This document shows, piece by piece, positions 1-6,312 of a stretch of DNA of 6,364 nt. This DNA comes from Planctomycetaceae bacterium (GTDB taxonomy: Bacteria > Planctomycetota > Planctomycetia > Pirellulales > Pirellulaceae): contig SKVE01000410.1 of assembly GCA_007129635.1 (NCBI GenBank), forward strand, positions 1-6,364, given 5' to 3'. Both the position numbers and the translations under genes were made by a program. Numbering within the stretch: position 1 is the stretch's first letter; every line of letters begins with the position of its first letter. The notes beneath the pieces were generated by a model, which saw only the letters and a program-made list of their open reading frames with translations, did no database searches and was not told the DNA's origin.

Positions 1-444
1 AACAACTTTGGTCCCTACCAATTTCCCGAGAAGGTCATCCCGCTGTTCGTCACCAACTTGCTCGAAGGAAAAAAGGTGCCGCTGTACGGCGACGGCCAGA
101 ACGTCCGCGATTGGATACACGTCGAAGACCACTGCGAAGCCTTGTTGAGCGTGCTGGAGCGGGGACGCGCCGGCGAGGTTTACAACATCGGCGGGAATAA
201 CGAACGATCCAATCTCGAATTGACGCATACGATCCTCCACTTGATGGGCCAGGATGAATCGGCGATCGAGTATGTACCGGATCGACCGGGGCACGACCGT
301 CGCTACGCGATCGATGCCTCGAAGATCGAGAGCCATTTGGGGTGGAAACCGACTCGATCCCATTGGCCTTCCGCCCTAATGCAGACCATTAGATGGTACC
401 AGGACAACTGCTATTGGTGGAAGAGATTGCGACCACAAGTGTGA
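1..444 (+). CDS. rfbB: dTDP-glucose 4,6-dehydratase, C-terminal part (5'-truncated by window edge)
   Basis: The reading frame is open from base 1 and encodes the last 147 residues of a protein that normally has about 330-350. The family is an NAD-dependent extended short-chain dehydrogenase that converts dTDP-glucose to dTDP-4-keto-6-deoxyglucose in the cytoplasm, the second step towards dTDP-rhamnose and other deoxysugars. Diagnostic segments are visible in the expected order: NNFGPYQFPEK at residues 1-11, YGDGQNVRDWIHVEDH at about 29-44, YNIGGNNE at about 61-68, DRPGHDRRYAIDASKI at about 94-109, and LGWKP at about 113-117. The Rossmann nucleotide-binding motif and the catalytic YxxxK lie upstream of the window. 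The TTG at base 58 is an internal codon, not the start, because conserved family sequence precedes it. No terminator-like hairpin follows. A related sugar-nucleotide epimerase or decarboxylase is less likely given the DRPGHDRRYAID block. Confidence 0.95.
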   Translation, partial: NNFGPYQFPEKVIPLFVTNLLEGKKVPLYGDGQNVRDWIHVEDHCEALLSVLERGRAGEVYNIGGNNERSNLELTHTILHLMGQDESAIEYVPDRPGHDRRYAIDASKIESHLGWKPTRSHWPSALMQTIRWYQDNCYWWKRLRPQV

Positions 445-535
445 CGACTGATGGCGATGCAGGCTGTTTTTCACGCCCGACAGCAGCGAATCCATTCGTC
501 TTTACTGCAAGTCGAAGATAGTTGAGAAACAGAGT

Positions 536-2233
536 ATGGCAGCGACAATGATGCGAGTGCCGAACGGTTCACGGCCGCAGCTTGCCCGTTGGGGTTGGCT
601 TGGGCGAACCGAGTTGCTTTGCGCGGTCATCGTGCTGTGTCATTTGCCTCTGGTTTGGCTGCAGTTCCAGCGAGTTTGGCAGATCGACTGTTACATCCAT
701 GCCCCGTTTTTGCTGTTGGCGATTGTCGGGCTCATGATCCAGCGGTGGCGAAATCTGGAGCTTCCGGCGGTCTGCCGGCCTGGCTGGACCAGTTCGATGA
801 TGTTGATCGTCGGTCTTGGTCTATTGGCGGCATCGGTCGCTCTGCGTTCGCCATGGTTGGGAACGGTTTCCCTTGTGGTTAGCCTGTTAGGATTGTTGCT
901 TTGCTTTGGATCGGAGGCGACTTTGCGTCTGCTGCCGGTCTGGATGTTGTTATGGTTGTTATTGCCTTTGCCGTTTCGCTGGGATCAGCGTTTGACGCTG
1001 GTGATCCAGGATTTATCCAGCAAGGGAGGCAGCGCCTTGCTGGACCTTTGGGGCTTGAACCATGTCCTGGCCGGTTTCGTTTTGGAGTTGCCGGGTCGCG
1101 ATTTGCCGGTCGAAGACGTCAGCGCTGGAATCGCCCCGTTGTTTGCTGCCGTTTCCGCTGCCGCCGTCCTGGCAGTATGGTTGCAGCGCGGCATGCTGCA
1201 TGGCAGTCTGTTGATCGCCTCGTCTGTTTTTTGGGGGATGGGGTTCAGCGCTATCGGTTTTGCACTGGCCGTCTATTTTTTGGCTTCAGGCTGGATCGAT
1301 GTCGCCTCGGGTGTGCCTCAGTCCTTATTCAGTGCGGGATCCTTCGCAGCGATGCTGCTGGTGCTGATCAGCACCGATCGGCTCTTGCTGTTTCTGTTCG
1401 ACTGGCCCTTTGGCCGGTTGATCGAAGAGGAGGAGTCGTTGGAGGATGAGTTCGAGGAAGGGGAGGCGTTGGCTGTTGACGTATCGCCCGCGCCGTTGCG
1501 ATCGATCGGTGCGTTGCGATCGATCGTTGCGTTCAGCTTATTCTGGCTGCTGACGCTTGGTTTTTTGGCGGTCGGGTTTTGGCAGGTGGCCGCTTGGGAA
1601 TCGGTTGGATCGCACGGCCGGGGGCCTTCACTCGCGACGACACCGTCTGGTGGTCAAGCCAACGTGCCCTGGGGAGACGTTTTGACCGAGGCCAGCCTGC
1701 CTCAGTTGCCGGGCGTCTGGAAGATGGTGGGCTTCCATACGCTAGCGCGGGCTCATGACAGCGATTTAGGGCGTTTTTCCGTAGCATGGCGATATGTGGG
1801 CGAGCGGGATGAGGCTGTCATCTCTGTGGATTTTCCGTTGGATGTCAGGCACCAGCCCATCCGGGCGTTCGAGGTTCGCGGCTGGGAAGTCGAATCGTAT
1901 CGCGTTTTGAGTAACAGCGAGTTCGACCAGCCGGTGTTAGAGTTTCGGATGCGCGATGGGGGTGGGCGACGAGGCTATGTACTCGTGCATCAACGAACCG
2001 AAGATGGCGAGGCGATCGAGCCGTCCCACGGTAGGCGACAGTCCTTCATCGATTGGTGGGAAAGCCTGCGTGAGCAGGTGCTGGAACGATTTGGCAAGGC
2101 AGACCCGTCACCCGGCAGGGTTCAAATTTCTCTGTCGATCACCGGGGATCTGCCGTTAAATGCGCAGCAGCGGACCGAAGCGACCGAGGCATTTCGGGCA
2201 AGCGTTGACCGCATCACGGAACTCTTGTGGTGA
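536..2233 (+). CDS. Exosortase-family membrane protein with fused EpsI-like domain (XrtU-type, tentative); canonical catalytic residues absent
   Basis: The 565-residue protein has about nine or ten membrane segments, roughly at residues 24-45, 54-70, 86-103, 108-125, 131-147, 195-215, 223-250, 267-290 and 330-353. Exosortases are inner-membrane transpeptidases that recognise PEP-CTERM-like tails and usually sit in exopolysaccharide loci. Family marks are the YIHAPFLL segment (53-60), LLPLPFRWDQRLTLVIQ (142-158), and LPVEDVSAG (190-198), which aligns with the usual VEVAEACSG active-site segment. The active-site Cys is replaced by Ser196, the usual Arg by about Gly241, and the usual His by about Leu264; no Cys occurs after residue 123. 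An acidic loop (297-315) leads to a last membrane helix and a domain of about 190 residues resembling EpsI (PGVW at 392-395, HQPIRAFEVRGW at 439-450). ATG at 536 has only a weak GAG upstream; ATGs at 548 and 551 are alternatives. The TPR gene follows closely, probably co-transcribed. The superfamily call is firm; the subtype and any catalytic activity are not. Confidence 0.82.
   Translation: MAATMMRVPNGSRPQLARWGWLGRTELLCAVIVLCHLPLVWLQFQRVWQIDCYIHAPFLLLAIVGLMIQRWRNLELPAVCRPGWTSSMMLIVGLGLLAASVALRSPWLGTVSLVVSLLGLLLCFGSEATLRLLPVWMLLWLLLPLPFRWDQRLTLVIQDLSSKGGSALLDLWGLNHVLAGFVLELPGRDLPVEDVSAGIAPLFAAVSAAAVLAVWLQRGMLHGSLLIASSVFWGMGFSAIGFALAVYFLASGWIDVASGVPQSLFSAGSFAAMLLVLISTDRLLLFLFDWPFGRLIEEEESLEDEFEEGEALAVDVSPAPLRSIGALRSIVAFSLFWLLTLGFLAVGFWQVAAWESVGSHGRGPSLATTPSGGQANVPWGDVLTEASLPQLPGVWKMVGFHTLARAHDSDLGRFSVAWRYVGERDEAVISVDFPLDVRHQPIRAFEVRGWEVESYRVLSNSEFDQPVLEFRMRDGGGRRGYVLVHQRTEDGEAIEPSHGRRQSFIDWWESLREQVLERFGKADPSPGRVQISLSITGDLPLNAQQRTEATEAFRASVDRITELLW
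1495..1530 (+). repeat. 18-bp tandem direct repeat, two copies, inside the exosortase-like gene
   Basis: Two adjacent copies of GTTGCGATCGATCGGTGC (1495-1512 and 1513-1530) differ at one base. They are in frame and encode two similar six-residue units (LRSIGA, LRSIVA) between the acidic cytoplasmic loop and the last membrane helix. The copies contain the palindromic core GCGATCGATCG. The likeliest origin is a small in-frame duplication in a linker that tolerates length change. Confidence 0.85.
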
Positions 2234-2239
2234 AGGGGG
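2233..2239 (+). promoter_or_regulatory. Ribosome binding site of the TPR gene, overlapping the upstream stop codon
   Basis: AAGGGGG begins on the last base of the exosortase-like gene's TGA. It is 9 nt from the GTG at 2249 but only 3 nt from the TTG at 2243, which favours GTG as the start. A nearly identical AAGGGGGA precedes the beta-barrel gene on the other strand at 7 nt, so this form of site appears typical for this genome. The overlap with the stop codon suggests translational coupling of the two genes. Confidence 0.65.
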
Positions 2240-2248
2240 CTGTTGATC

Positions 2249-3772
2249 GTGCACGAGGAAATAGACGCCCAGCCGTTGTCCGAGCGGTTATCCGAGCGGT
2301 TGCTTGAATTGAAGCATGCGATCCTATTCCGTATCCAGACTTGGTTTTTCACCCGTCATCTGGAACTGCTGCTACAGGGAGCACCCGCGCTGATCCTGGC
2401 TGCCGGCCTGCTGCTGCTTGCGGCTCATGTCCGTCGCGCACCCAGCAGCACGTTGATCACCCGATATGTGGTTGCGGTCGAGCAGGCACTGGAGAATGAA
2501 GACCTGAACAGCGCCAAGGTCTACGTGCGGAAATTGGTCCTGATGGATGAACCTGGTCCGCAAACCCAATACGCGCTGGCACGTCTGGCCGAATCCGAAG
2601 GGGACACATCACGAGCGAATCGCCTGATGCGTGATTTGGCGCCTTATCCAAGCGTTGGGTATCCGGTGGCTCATTTCTGGATGGGCAAGCACTTGCAACA
2701 AGCCAACAGCGGCGAAAAGGCCGGCGACATGGTGTGGCGAGATCAGGCGATCCATCACTTCGAGCAATCCTTGCGGACTGCGGAACTGCGTGACCAAGCC
2801 CAAGAGAAACTGGCCGAATTGTATCTGGAGACCAAAGACACGGCACAAGCCGTCAGGTACCTGGAGGAATCCGCGCCCAGGCGTCCCGAATTCTATCTTC
2901 CGCTGGCAGAAGTCTATTCGCAACGTCAGGACAATGTGCGTCTGCTGCGAGTTTTGCGTTATGCTCGTCAATATTTTCAGACGCGGGTCGATCGGGACCC
3001 GGCTGATGCGGAGGCCCGAGTCTCCTTGGCCCAGGTCCATCGGTTGGATGGGGATCTGGCAGAAGCCGAAACGCTTTTGCAGGAAGGGTTGACGGCGGCC
3101 GATGCCCCGCCATTGCGAAAGGCACTGGCGGAACTCTATCTGTTGAAAGCAGGTCAGCGGGAAATCAGCGATTCGAGGCATCTGTCCCAGAGCCTTGATC
3201 TCTTGACCAAAGCCCTGATTGTCGCACCGGATCATCCTCAAGTGGTGGATCGCTTGGCGATGTTCTTGCGATATTCGGGAGCGTCCAGCGATCAGATGCG
3301 TGACCGCCTGAGGGATCTTTTGGCCAAAGGGCAAAGCCCGGCAACCATGCATCTGCTGGTCGGATCATCGCTTGTCGCCGATGGACGATGGAACGACGCC
3401 AGGCGGCATCTGGAACAGGCTTATCGACTGAATTCCCGCCTGCCGTCGCTGTTGAATCAATTGGCATGGGCGTTGGCAAGTGGCGAGGATGCCGAACTGG
3501 ACCGCGCGTTGCGACTAGCCGAAATCGCGGTGCGCATCTCCGGTGGCGAACCCGAGATGCGGGCGACTCGCGGCAGGATTTTGGCCGCACTCGAACGATG
3601 GCAGGAGGCACTGACCGATTTAGAAGCCGTGCTGATCATCGGTGTGGAACAGGCCGAATTGCACGCGACGCTGGCACAGGTCTACCTGGCGCTAGGCGAT
3701 CACGAGATGGCCAAACGCCATGAGGCGCTGGCTGCCCGACGGGCAAGACAATCGACGCCTCGCACGCCGTAG
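2249..3772 (+). CDS. Membrane-anchored tetratricopeptide-repeat protein of an exosortase/exopolysaccharide locus
   Basis: About 507 residues from GTG 2249 (509 if TTG 2243 is used). A short cytoplasmic stretch with a repeated LSER motif is followed by one membrane helix (about residues 44-60, rich in Ala/Leu) and then an all-helical region to the C-terminus. Roughly nine or ten degenerate TPR units are visible, with typical spacing of small residues and terminal prolines, for example DPADAEARVSLAQVHRLDGD, RWNDARRHLEQAYRLNSRLP and RWQEALTDLEAVL. The single-helix topology places the TPR array in the periplasm. TPR proteins accompany exosortases in many exopolysaccharide loci, where they are thought to scaffold export or processing complexes; that role is inferred here from the position directly after the exosortase-like gene, with the start codon 15 nt beyond its stop. 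It lacks the lipobox of PrsT-type TPR lipoproteins. No enzymatic domain is visible and the binding partner is unknown. Confidence 0.85.
   Translation: MHEEIDAQPLSERLSERLLELKHAILFRIQTWFFTRHLELLLQGAPALILAAGLLLLAAHVRRAPSSTLITRYVVAVEQALENEDLNSAKVYVRKLVLMDEPGPQTQYALARLAESEGDTSRANRLMRDLAPYPSVGYPVAHFWMGKHLQQANSGEKAGDMVWRDQAIHHFEQSLRTAELRDQAQEKLAELYLETKDTAQAVRYLEESAPRRPEFYLPLAEVYSQRQDNVRLLRVLRYARQYFQTRVDRDPADAEARVSLAQVHRLDGDLAEAETLLQEGLTAADAPPLRKALAELYLLKAGQREISDSRHLSQSLDLLTKALIVAPDHPQVVDRLAMFLRYSGASSDQMRDRLRDLLAKGQSPATMHLLVGSSLVADGRWNDARRHLEQAYRLNSRLPSLLNQLAWALASGEDAELDRALRLAEIAVRISGGEPEMRATRGRILAALERWQEALTDLEAVLIIGVEQAELHATLAQVYLALGDHEMAKRHEALAARRARQSTPRTP
2279..2302 (+). repeat. 12-bp tandem direct repeat, two copies, at the start of the TPR gene
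   Basis: TCCGAGCGGTTA (2279-2290) and TCCGAGCGGTTG (2291-2302) differ only at the last base. They are in frame and encode SERL twice within a predicted amphipathic cytoplasmic helix ahead of the membrane anchor. Confidence 0.75.
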
Positions 3773-3802
3773 ATCGATGGCTTTGACGCGATGCCTTCAC
3801 CG

Positions 3803-4912
3803 TCACCAGGTGTACTGCCCGCCCAACGATAAGCCGTGGAACCAGGCTTCTCGATCGGTTCGGATCCTGTTGCCCGTATCGAGTGTCATCGGGGACACGT
3901 TTTGGGCCGGGGCCAGGGCAACGCCCGGGAGGTACCAGAGTTCGTATCCGGCATGAGCGCTCAGTCGCCGTGTGAGTTGGAGATGGGCGTTAAAACCCAG
4001 TTCGAAGATGCCAGCGATCTGAAATGTTTCCACCCTATTGTCGAACTGGACCACATCCGCGTTGATCACTTGAGTCCGACCGTCCACGATGTTGGCATAG
4101 ATACCGCCTTTGAGTCTGCCGCTGACGGTCAGGATATTCGTCGCTCCGACCGGATGCAGCATTTCGACTCCCGCTTGCGGGCCGATCAACCGATTCTGAA
4201 TTCTCGATTGAAACAATCCCGTCTCGACGCCATCATTGATCGGACGCTGCGAGAGAAAGTCGTAGGATTCGCTGAGGTCGAGGTAGCGGATGCCCAGCAG
4301 GCAAGTCATGGTATCCCAGTCGTAATAACGCTGGTGCGCCTCGATGCTAAACAGCGACGACTTGTATCGCTGATATTGATAATTTGCCTGGCTGAACGCG
4401 GACAGATCTACCTGTCCATTTGCAGATACAAGCCGGGTGCCTGACAGATTCTCTCCCGTCACTTCGGCCTCGGATATCCAGTCCAGTCCGCCCATGTACG
4501 AGACTTCCCAACCGTCCGAGCAGTCTCGGCGGCGTCCGGCCGTGATTCGCATCCCGCTCTCGTACGCGAAAGGAGCCAGCTCGAAATCGCGGGTGAGAGA
4601 CACGCGGTCGTAGGTTTCATTGGAAATCAGCAGTGCCTCGCCGCGTACGTACCATGCGGGCCAACAGCTCATTCCGTAATCGGGCGAAAATGCAGGCGAG
4701 AAAAAGTCTCCCTCACTCAGCAGCATTTCGTCCGCTACGCTGGGAATCGGTGCCGGAACTCCCTGCATTCCCATCGTATCATCCATCACGATGGTGGGGG
4801 ACGGCTGAGGCGGTAACTCTTGTGCCTCAGCAGCTTGCCATCCGCTAGTCAAGTAGACCCCCAGCAACAGAGCTAGAACCGGTATCGCGATAGCGCTGGT
4901 TCGAGTGTTCAC
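3803..4912 (-). CDS. BBP7-family outer-membrane beta-barrel protein
   Basis: 369 residues from a GTG start preceded by AAGGGGGA at 7 nt. Residues 1-30 are a clear Sec signal peptide: an N-terminal Arg, a hydrophobic core (about 8-22) and an AEA cleavage site before Gln31. A Pro-rich segment (about 31-60) follows. The rest is dominated by alternating polar/hydrophobic strands with aromatic girdle residues, beginning at PAWYVRGEALLIS (85-97), including ANYQYQRYKSSLFSIEAHQRYYDWD around 186-210 in shorter recognisable pieces such as SSLFSIEAHQRYYDWD, and ending in LSLGGQYTW. A C-terminal aromatic after a final amphipathic strand is the usual beta-signal for BAM-dependent insertion. The overall pattern matches planctomycete BBP7-type barrels, whose function is largely unknown. 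It lies 59 bp downstream of the pilus-domain gene on the same strand, so the two may share a transcript. Family assignment is from memory of its look; the barrel fold and secretion are well supported. Confidence 0.82.
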   Translation of the reverse strand: MNTRTSAIAIPVLALLLGVYLTSGWQAAEAQELPPQPSPTIVMDDTMGMQGVPAPIPSVADEMLLSEGDFFSPAFSPDYGMSCWPAWYVRGEALLISNETYDRVSLTRDFELAPFAYESGMRITAGRRRDCSDGWEVSYMGGLDWISEAEVTGENLSGTRLVSANGQVDLSAFSQANYQYQRYKSSLFSIEAHQRYYDWDTMTCLLGIRYLDLSESYDFLSQRPINDGVETGLFQSRIQNRLIGPQAGVEMLHPVGATNILTVSGRLKGGIYANIVDGRTQVINADVVQFDNRVETFQIAGIFELGFNAHLQLTRRLSAHAGYELWYLPGVALAPAQNVSPMTLDTGNRIRTDREAWFHGLSLGGQYTW

Positions 4913-4919
4913 GACGATT

Positions 4920-4927
4920 TCCCCCTT
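4920..4927 (-). promoter_or_regulatory. Ribosome binding site of the beta-barrel gene
   Basis: On the minus strand AAGGGGGA stands 7 nt before the GTG at 4912-4910. This spacing fixes the non-ATG start, which is also supported by the signal peptide beginning directly there. Confidence 0.75.
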
Positions 4928-4971
4928 GGATTCCCTAATTCAATCTTGGACTCGTTCGACTAGATTTCAGG

Positions 4972-6312
4972 TCATGGCATTTGGATTCGACGCTCTTGGG
5001 CTCGAATTTCAATCAGGTCGACAACCGGGATCAATTGCGAGCGTCGTATTGTCGAGATAATGTCGGTCGCTTGACGTTCATTCTGGGCGTACCCCCGGAC
5101 GATCAAACGAGCTGGCTCACGCTGGCATTCGATATGGCTGCCGGGGAAAAGCTGGTGGATCACCGTTTCGATCCTCTGCGACTCTTCCAACGAAACGTTT
5201 TGCGATGTTGGCTCCTCTTGGACGGTTACCGAGTAGCGGGTTCGCTGGAGGCCCTGGTCGTCATACCAGAAATCCAATTGCATCGTACCGTGCTGCCGCC
5301 CGATCAACGCGATCTCTCGAGGATTCAACATCACCACCTCGCAAACGTGCTCGCCGCTGGGTACGATTCGATGGATGCGCTCGCGCGTGTGCAAGATCCG
5401 TACTTCCTTCAATTCCAATTCCAGTCTCGACGCATCGTTAATGGGGCGTAGCTCTGCCACCGGCGCCGGGTCTAACGGGCTGTCGCTAATCACCGACCGA
5501 TCCTGGAGAATCGCGGGCGCTGTAGATTCGACGTCGTTCGACTGCAGTCGTCGAAGCGGCGCTGGCACGTCTGCATCATCGGCAAGTTTGTCCTGCTCCG
5601 GTTCTTCCGATGAAACGGGCTCGACATCGGCCGCGATGTGGCGGACTGCAGATGTTGGTTCGGACATCTGCAGCGATGCGAGTGCCAGATCGGCTTGATC
5701 GTGGTGATCTAAGGTGCGCAATGCTTCCCTACCGTGATGGCGCAGCGGCGGCAATGGCGGCAGGGGACTTCGATTCGGTTCACCTGGGGGTTCAAACGCG
5801 GAAGGCTCCGGCGTCAGGACGGCGAGCGACTCTGATTCCAACTCGGAAATCTCCGCCACGTCTACAAACGCCGCCACATCGAGCGCCGGCACATCGAGCG
5901 CCGGCACATCGAGCGCCAGTGGCTCGGTTTCCGGTATTTCATCAGCAGACACGACGGTGCGACGACTGGACGTTTTTCCCGAGGGGATAACGATTGGTAT
6001 GCCCCTGGATAATTTCAGGGGAACGATCGCAGGTTTGGCAGCCATTTGATTGCATTCGAGTTCGCGGCGGGGGTGCGGTATGCCGCGAGGTTTCACCCCC
6101 TTGGCTGCTTCTCCTTCGGACACTTTGTGCTCCAAAAAACCACGGCCGCATGCTTCCAATGATCCAACAGAACATTGGATAAGGACGGCCGACGTCTGCT
6201 CTCGATCAGACACCTCGACTCGTCGCGGTCGCGGCGATGCGGGCCGATCCGAACCCAACCTCGGTGGCACCTTGCGGAGCTGATCGACGCCTCCGCCTTC
6301 GAGCAATACCAC
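4972..6312 (-). CDS. CpaC-type pilus/secretin N-terminal domain plus BON-like domain protein, no secretin channel (start uncertain)
   Basis: 446 residues from GTG 6312, which has AGGAG 10 nt upstream and an in-frame TAG two codons upstream. The ATG at 6045 would give 357 residues and lacks a clear ribosome site. Residues about 122-295 are low-complexity, rich in Pro, Glu and Asp, and likely disordered. Residues about 297-366 resemble the small domain at the N-terminus of CpaC/RcpA secretins: LELKEVRILHTRERIHRIV, NPREIALIGRQHGT, then FWYDDQG and YSVTVQ. Residues about 376-437 resemble a BON domain (IETVIHQLFPGS, ARLIVRGYAQNERQATDI). The protein ends there, so the secretin pore domain that normally follows is absent. 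In CpaC the corresponding domains sit in the periplasm beneath the pore. Neither candidate start gives a recognisable signal peptide, so the location is unproven. The beta-barrel gene follows after 59 bp. The domain calls are by eye; the function is unknown. Confidence 0.7.
   Translation of the reverse strand: MVLLEGGGVDQLRKVPPRLGSDRPASPRPRRVEVSDREQTSAVLIQCSVGSLEACGRGFLEHKVSEGEAAKGVKPRGIPHPRRELECNQMAAKPAIVPLKLSRGIPIVIPSGKTSSRRTVVSADEIPETEPLALDVPALDVPALDVAAFVDVAEISELESESLAVLTPEPSAFEPPGEPNRSPLPPLPPLRHHGREALRTLDHHDQADLALASLQMSEPTSAVRHIAADVEPVSSEEPEQDKLADDADVPAPLRRLQSNDVESTAPAILQDRSVISDSPLDPAPVAELRPINDASRLELELKEVRILHTRERIHRIVPSGEHVCEVVMLNPREIALIGRQHGTMQLDFWYDDQGLQRTRYSVTVQEEPTSQNVSLEESQRIETVIHQLFPGSHIECQREPARLIVRGYAQNERQATDIISTIRRSQLIPVVDLIEIRAQERRIQMP
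5875..5919 (-). repeat. 15-bp tandem repeat, three copies, encoding (ALDVP)n
   Basis: Three head-to-tail copies of CACATCGAGCGCCGG (plus strand: 5875-5889, 5890-5904, 5905-5919), the third with one mismatch. On the coding minus strand they give LALDV-PALDV-PALDV, and the following AAFVDVAE looks like a decayed further copy. They lie in the low-complexity linker of the pilus-domain protein. Confidence 0.9.
6069..6100 (-). other. Inverted repeat capable of forming a stem-loop upstream of the ATG at 6045
   Basis: GGGGGTG (6069-6075) and CACCCCC (6094-6100) are perfect 7-bp inverted arms around 18 nt, which themselves contain the smaller dyad GCGG-TATG-CCGC (6075-6086). If translation of the pilus-domain gene starts at ATG 6045, this structure sits 24-55 nt upstream in the leader and one arm overlaps an AAGGGGG sequence. 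If translation starts at GTG 6312, it lies inside the coding region. There is no adjacent T-run, so it is not an intrinsic terminator. Confidence 0.5.
6155..6179. other. Inverted repeat TCCAATG / CATTGGA
   Basis: Perfect 7-bp arms at 6155-6161 and 6173-6179 surround 11 nt. A competing dyad ATCCAA (6162-6167) / TTGGAT (6175-6180) overlaps it, so two mutually exclusive hairpins are possible. It falls in the stretch whose coding status is doubtful (6046-6312). It could be a protein-binding dyad or a chance arrangement. Confidence 0.35.

Noticed and set aside
465..486. Possible terminator after the dehydratase gene (GCTGT ... ACAGC around a T-run)
   Set aside because: Arms are only 5 bp and the T-run lies inside the loop, not after the stem.
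487..498. Small dyad CGAAT-CC-ATTCG upstream of the exosortase-like gene
   Set aside because: Five-base arms with a 2-nt spacer are expected by chance, and no promoter elements could be placed around it.
901..1449. Plus-strand open frame of 182 codons inside the exosortase-like gene
   Set aside because: A shifted-frame shadow: the overlapping frame gives coherent membrane helices and family motifs, while this one is Arg/Gly/Cys-rich with no motif.
2457..3125. Several other minus-strand frames of 90-129 codons opposite the TPR gene
   Set aside because: Composition is typical of antisense GC-rich frames (Pro/Arg/Ser-rich), with no recognisable domains.
2609..3352. Long antisense open frame (247 codons) inside the TPR gene
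   Set aside because: Its translation has no domain-like pattern and is rich in unrelated Gln/Ile/Arg; it is the complement of a well-supported TPR coding sequence.
3836..4444. Plus-strand open frame of 202 codons opposite the beta-barrel gene
   Set aside because: The minus-strand frame has a ribosome site, signal peptide and beta-signal; this one has none of these.
6265..6275. Sigma-54-like TGGCAC and TTGC elements
   Set aside because: Only one base separates the two elements, whereas the promoter type needs about five.
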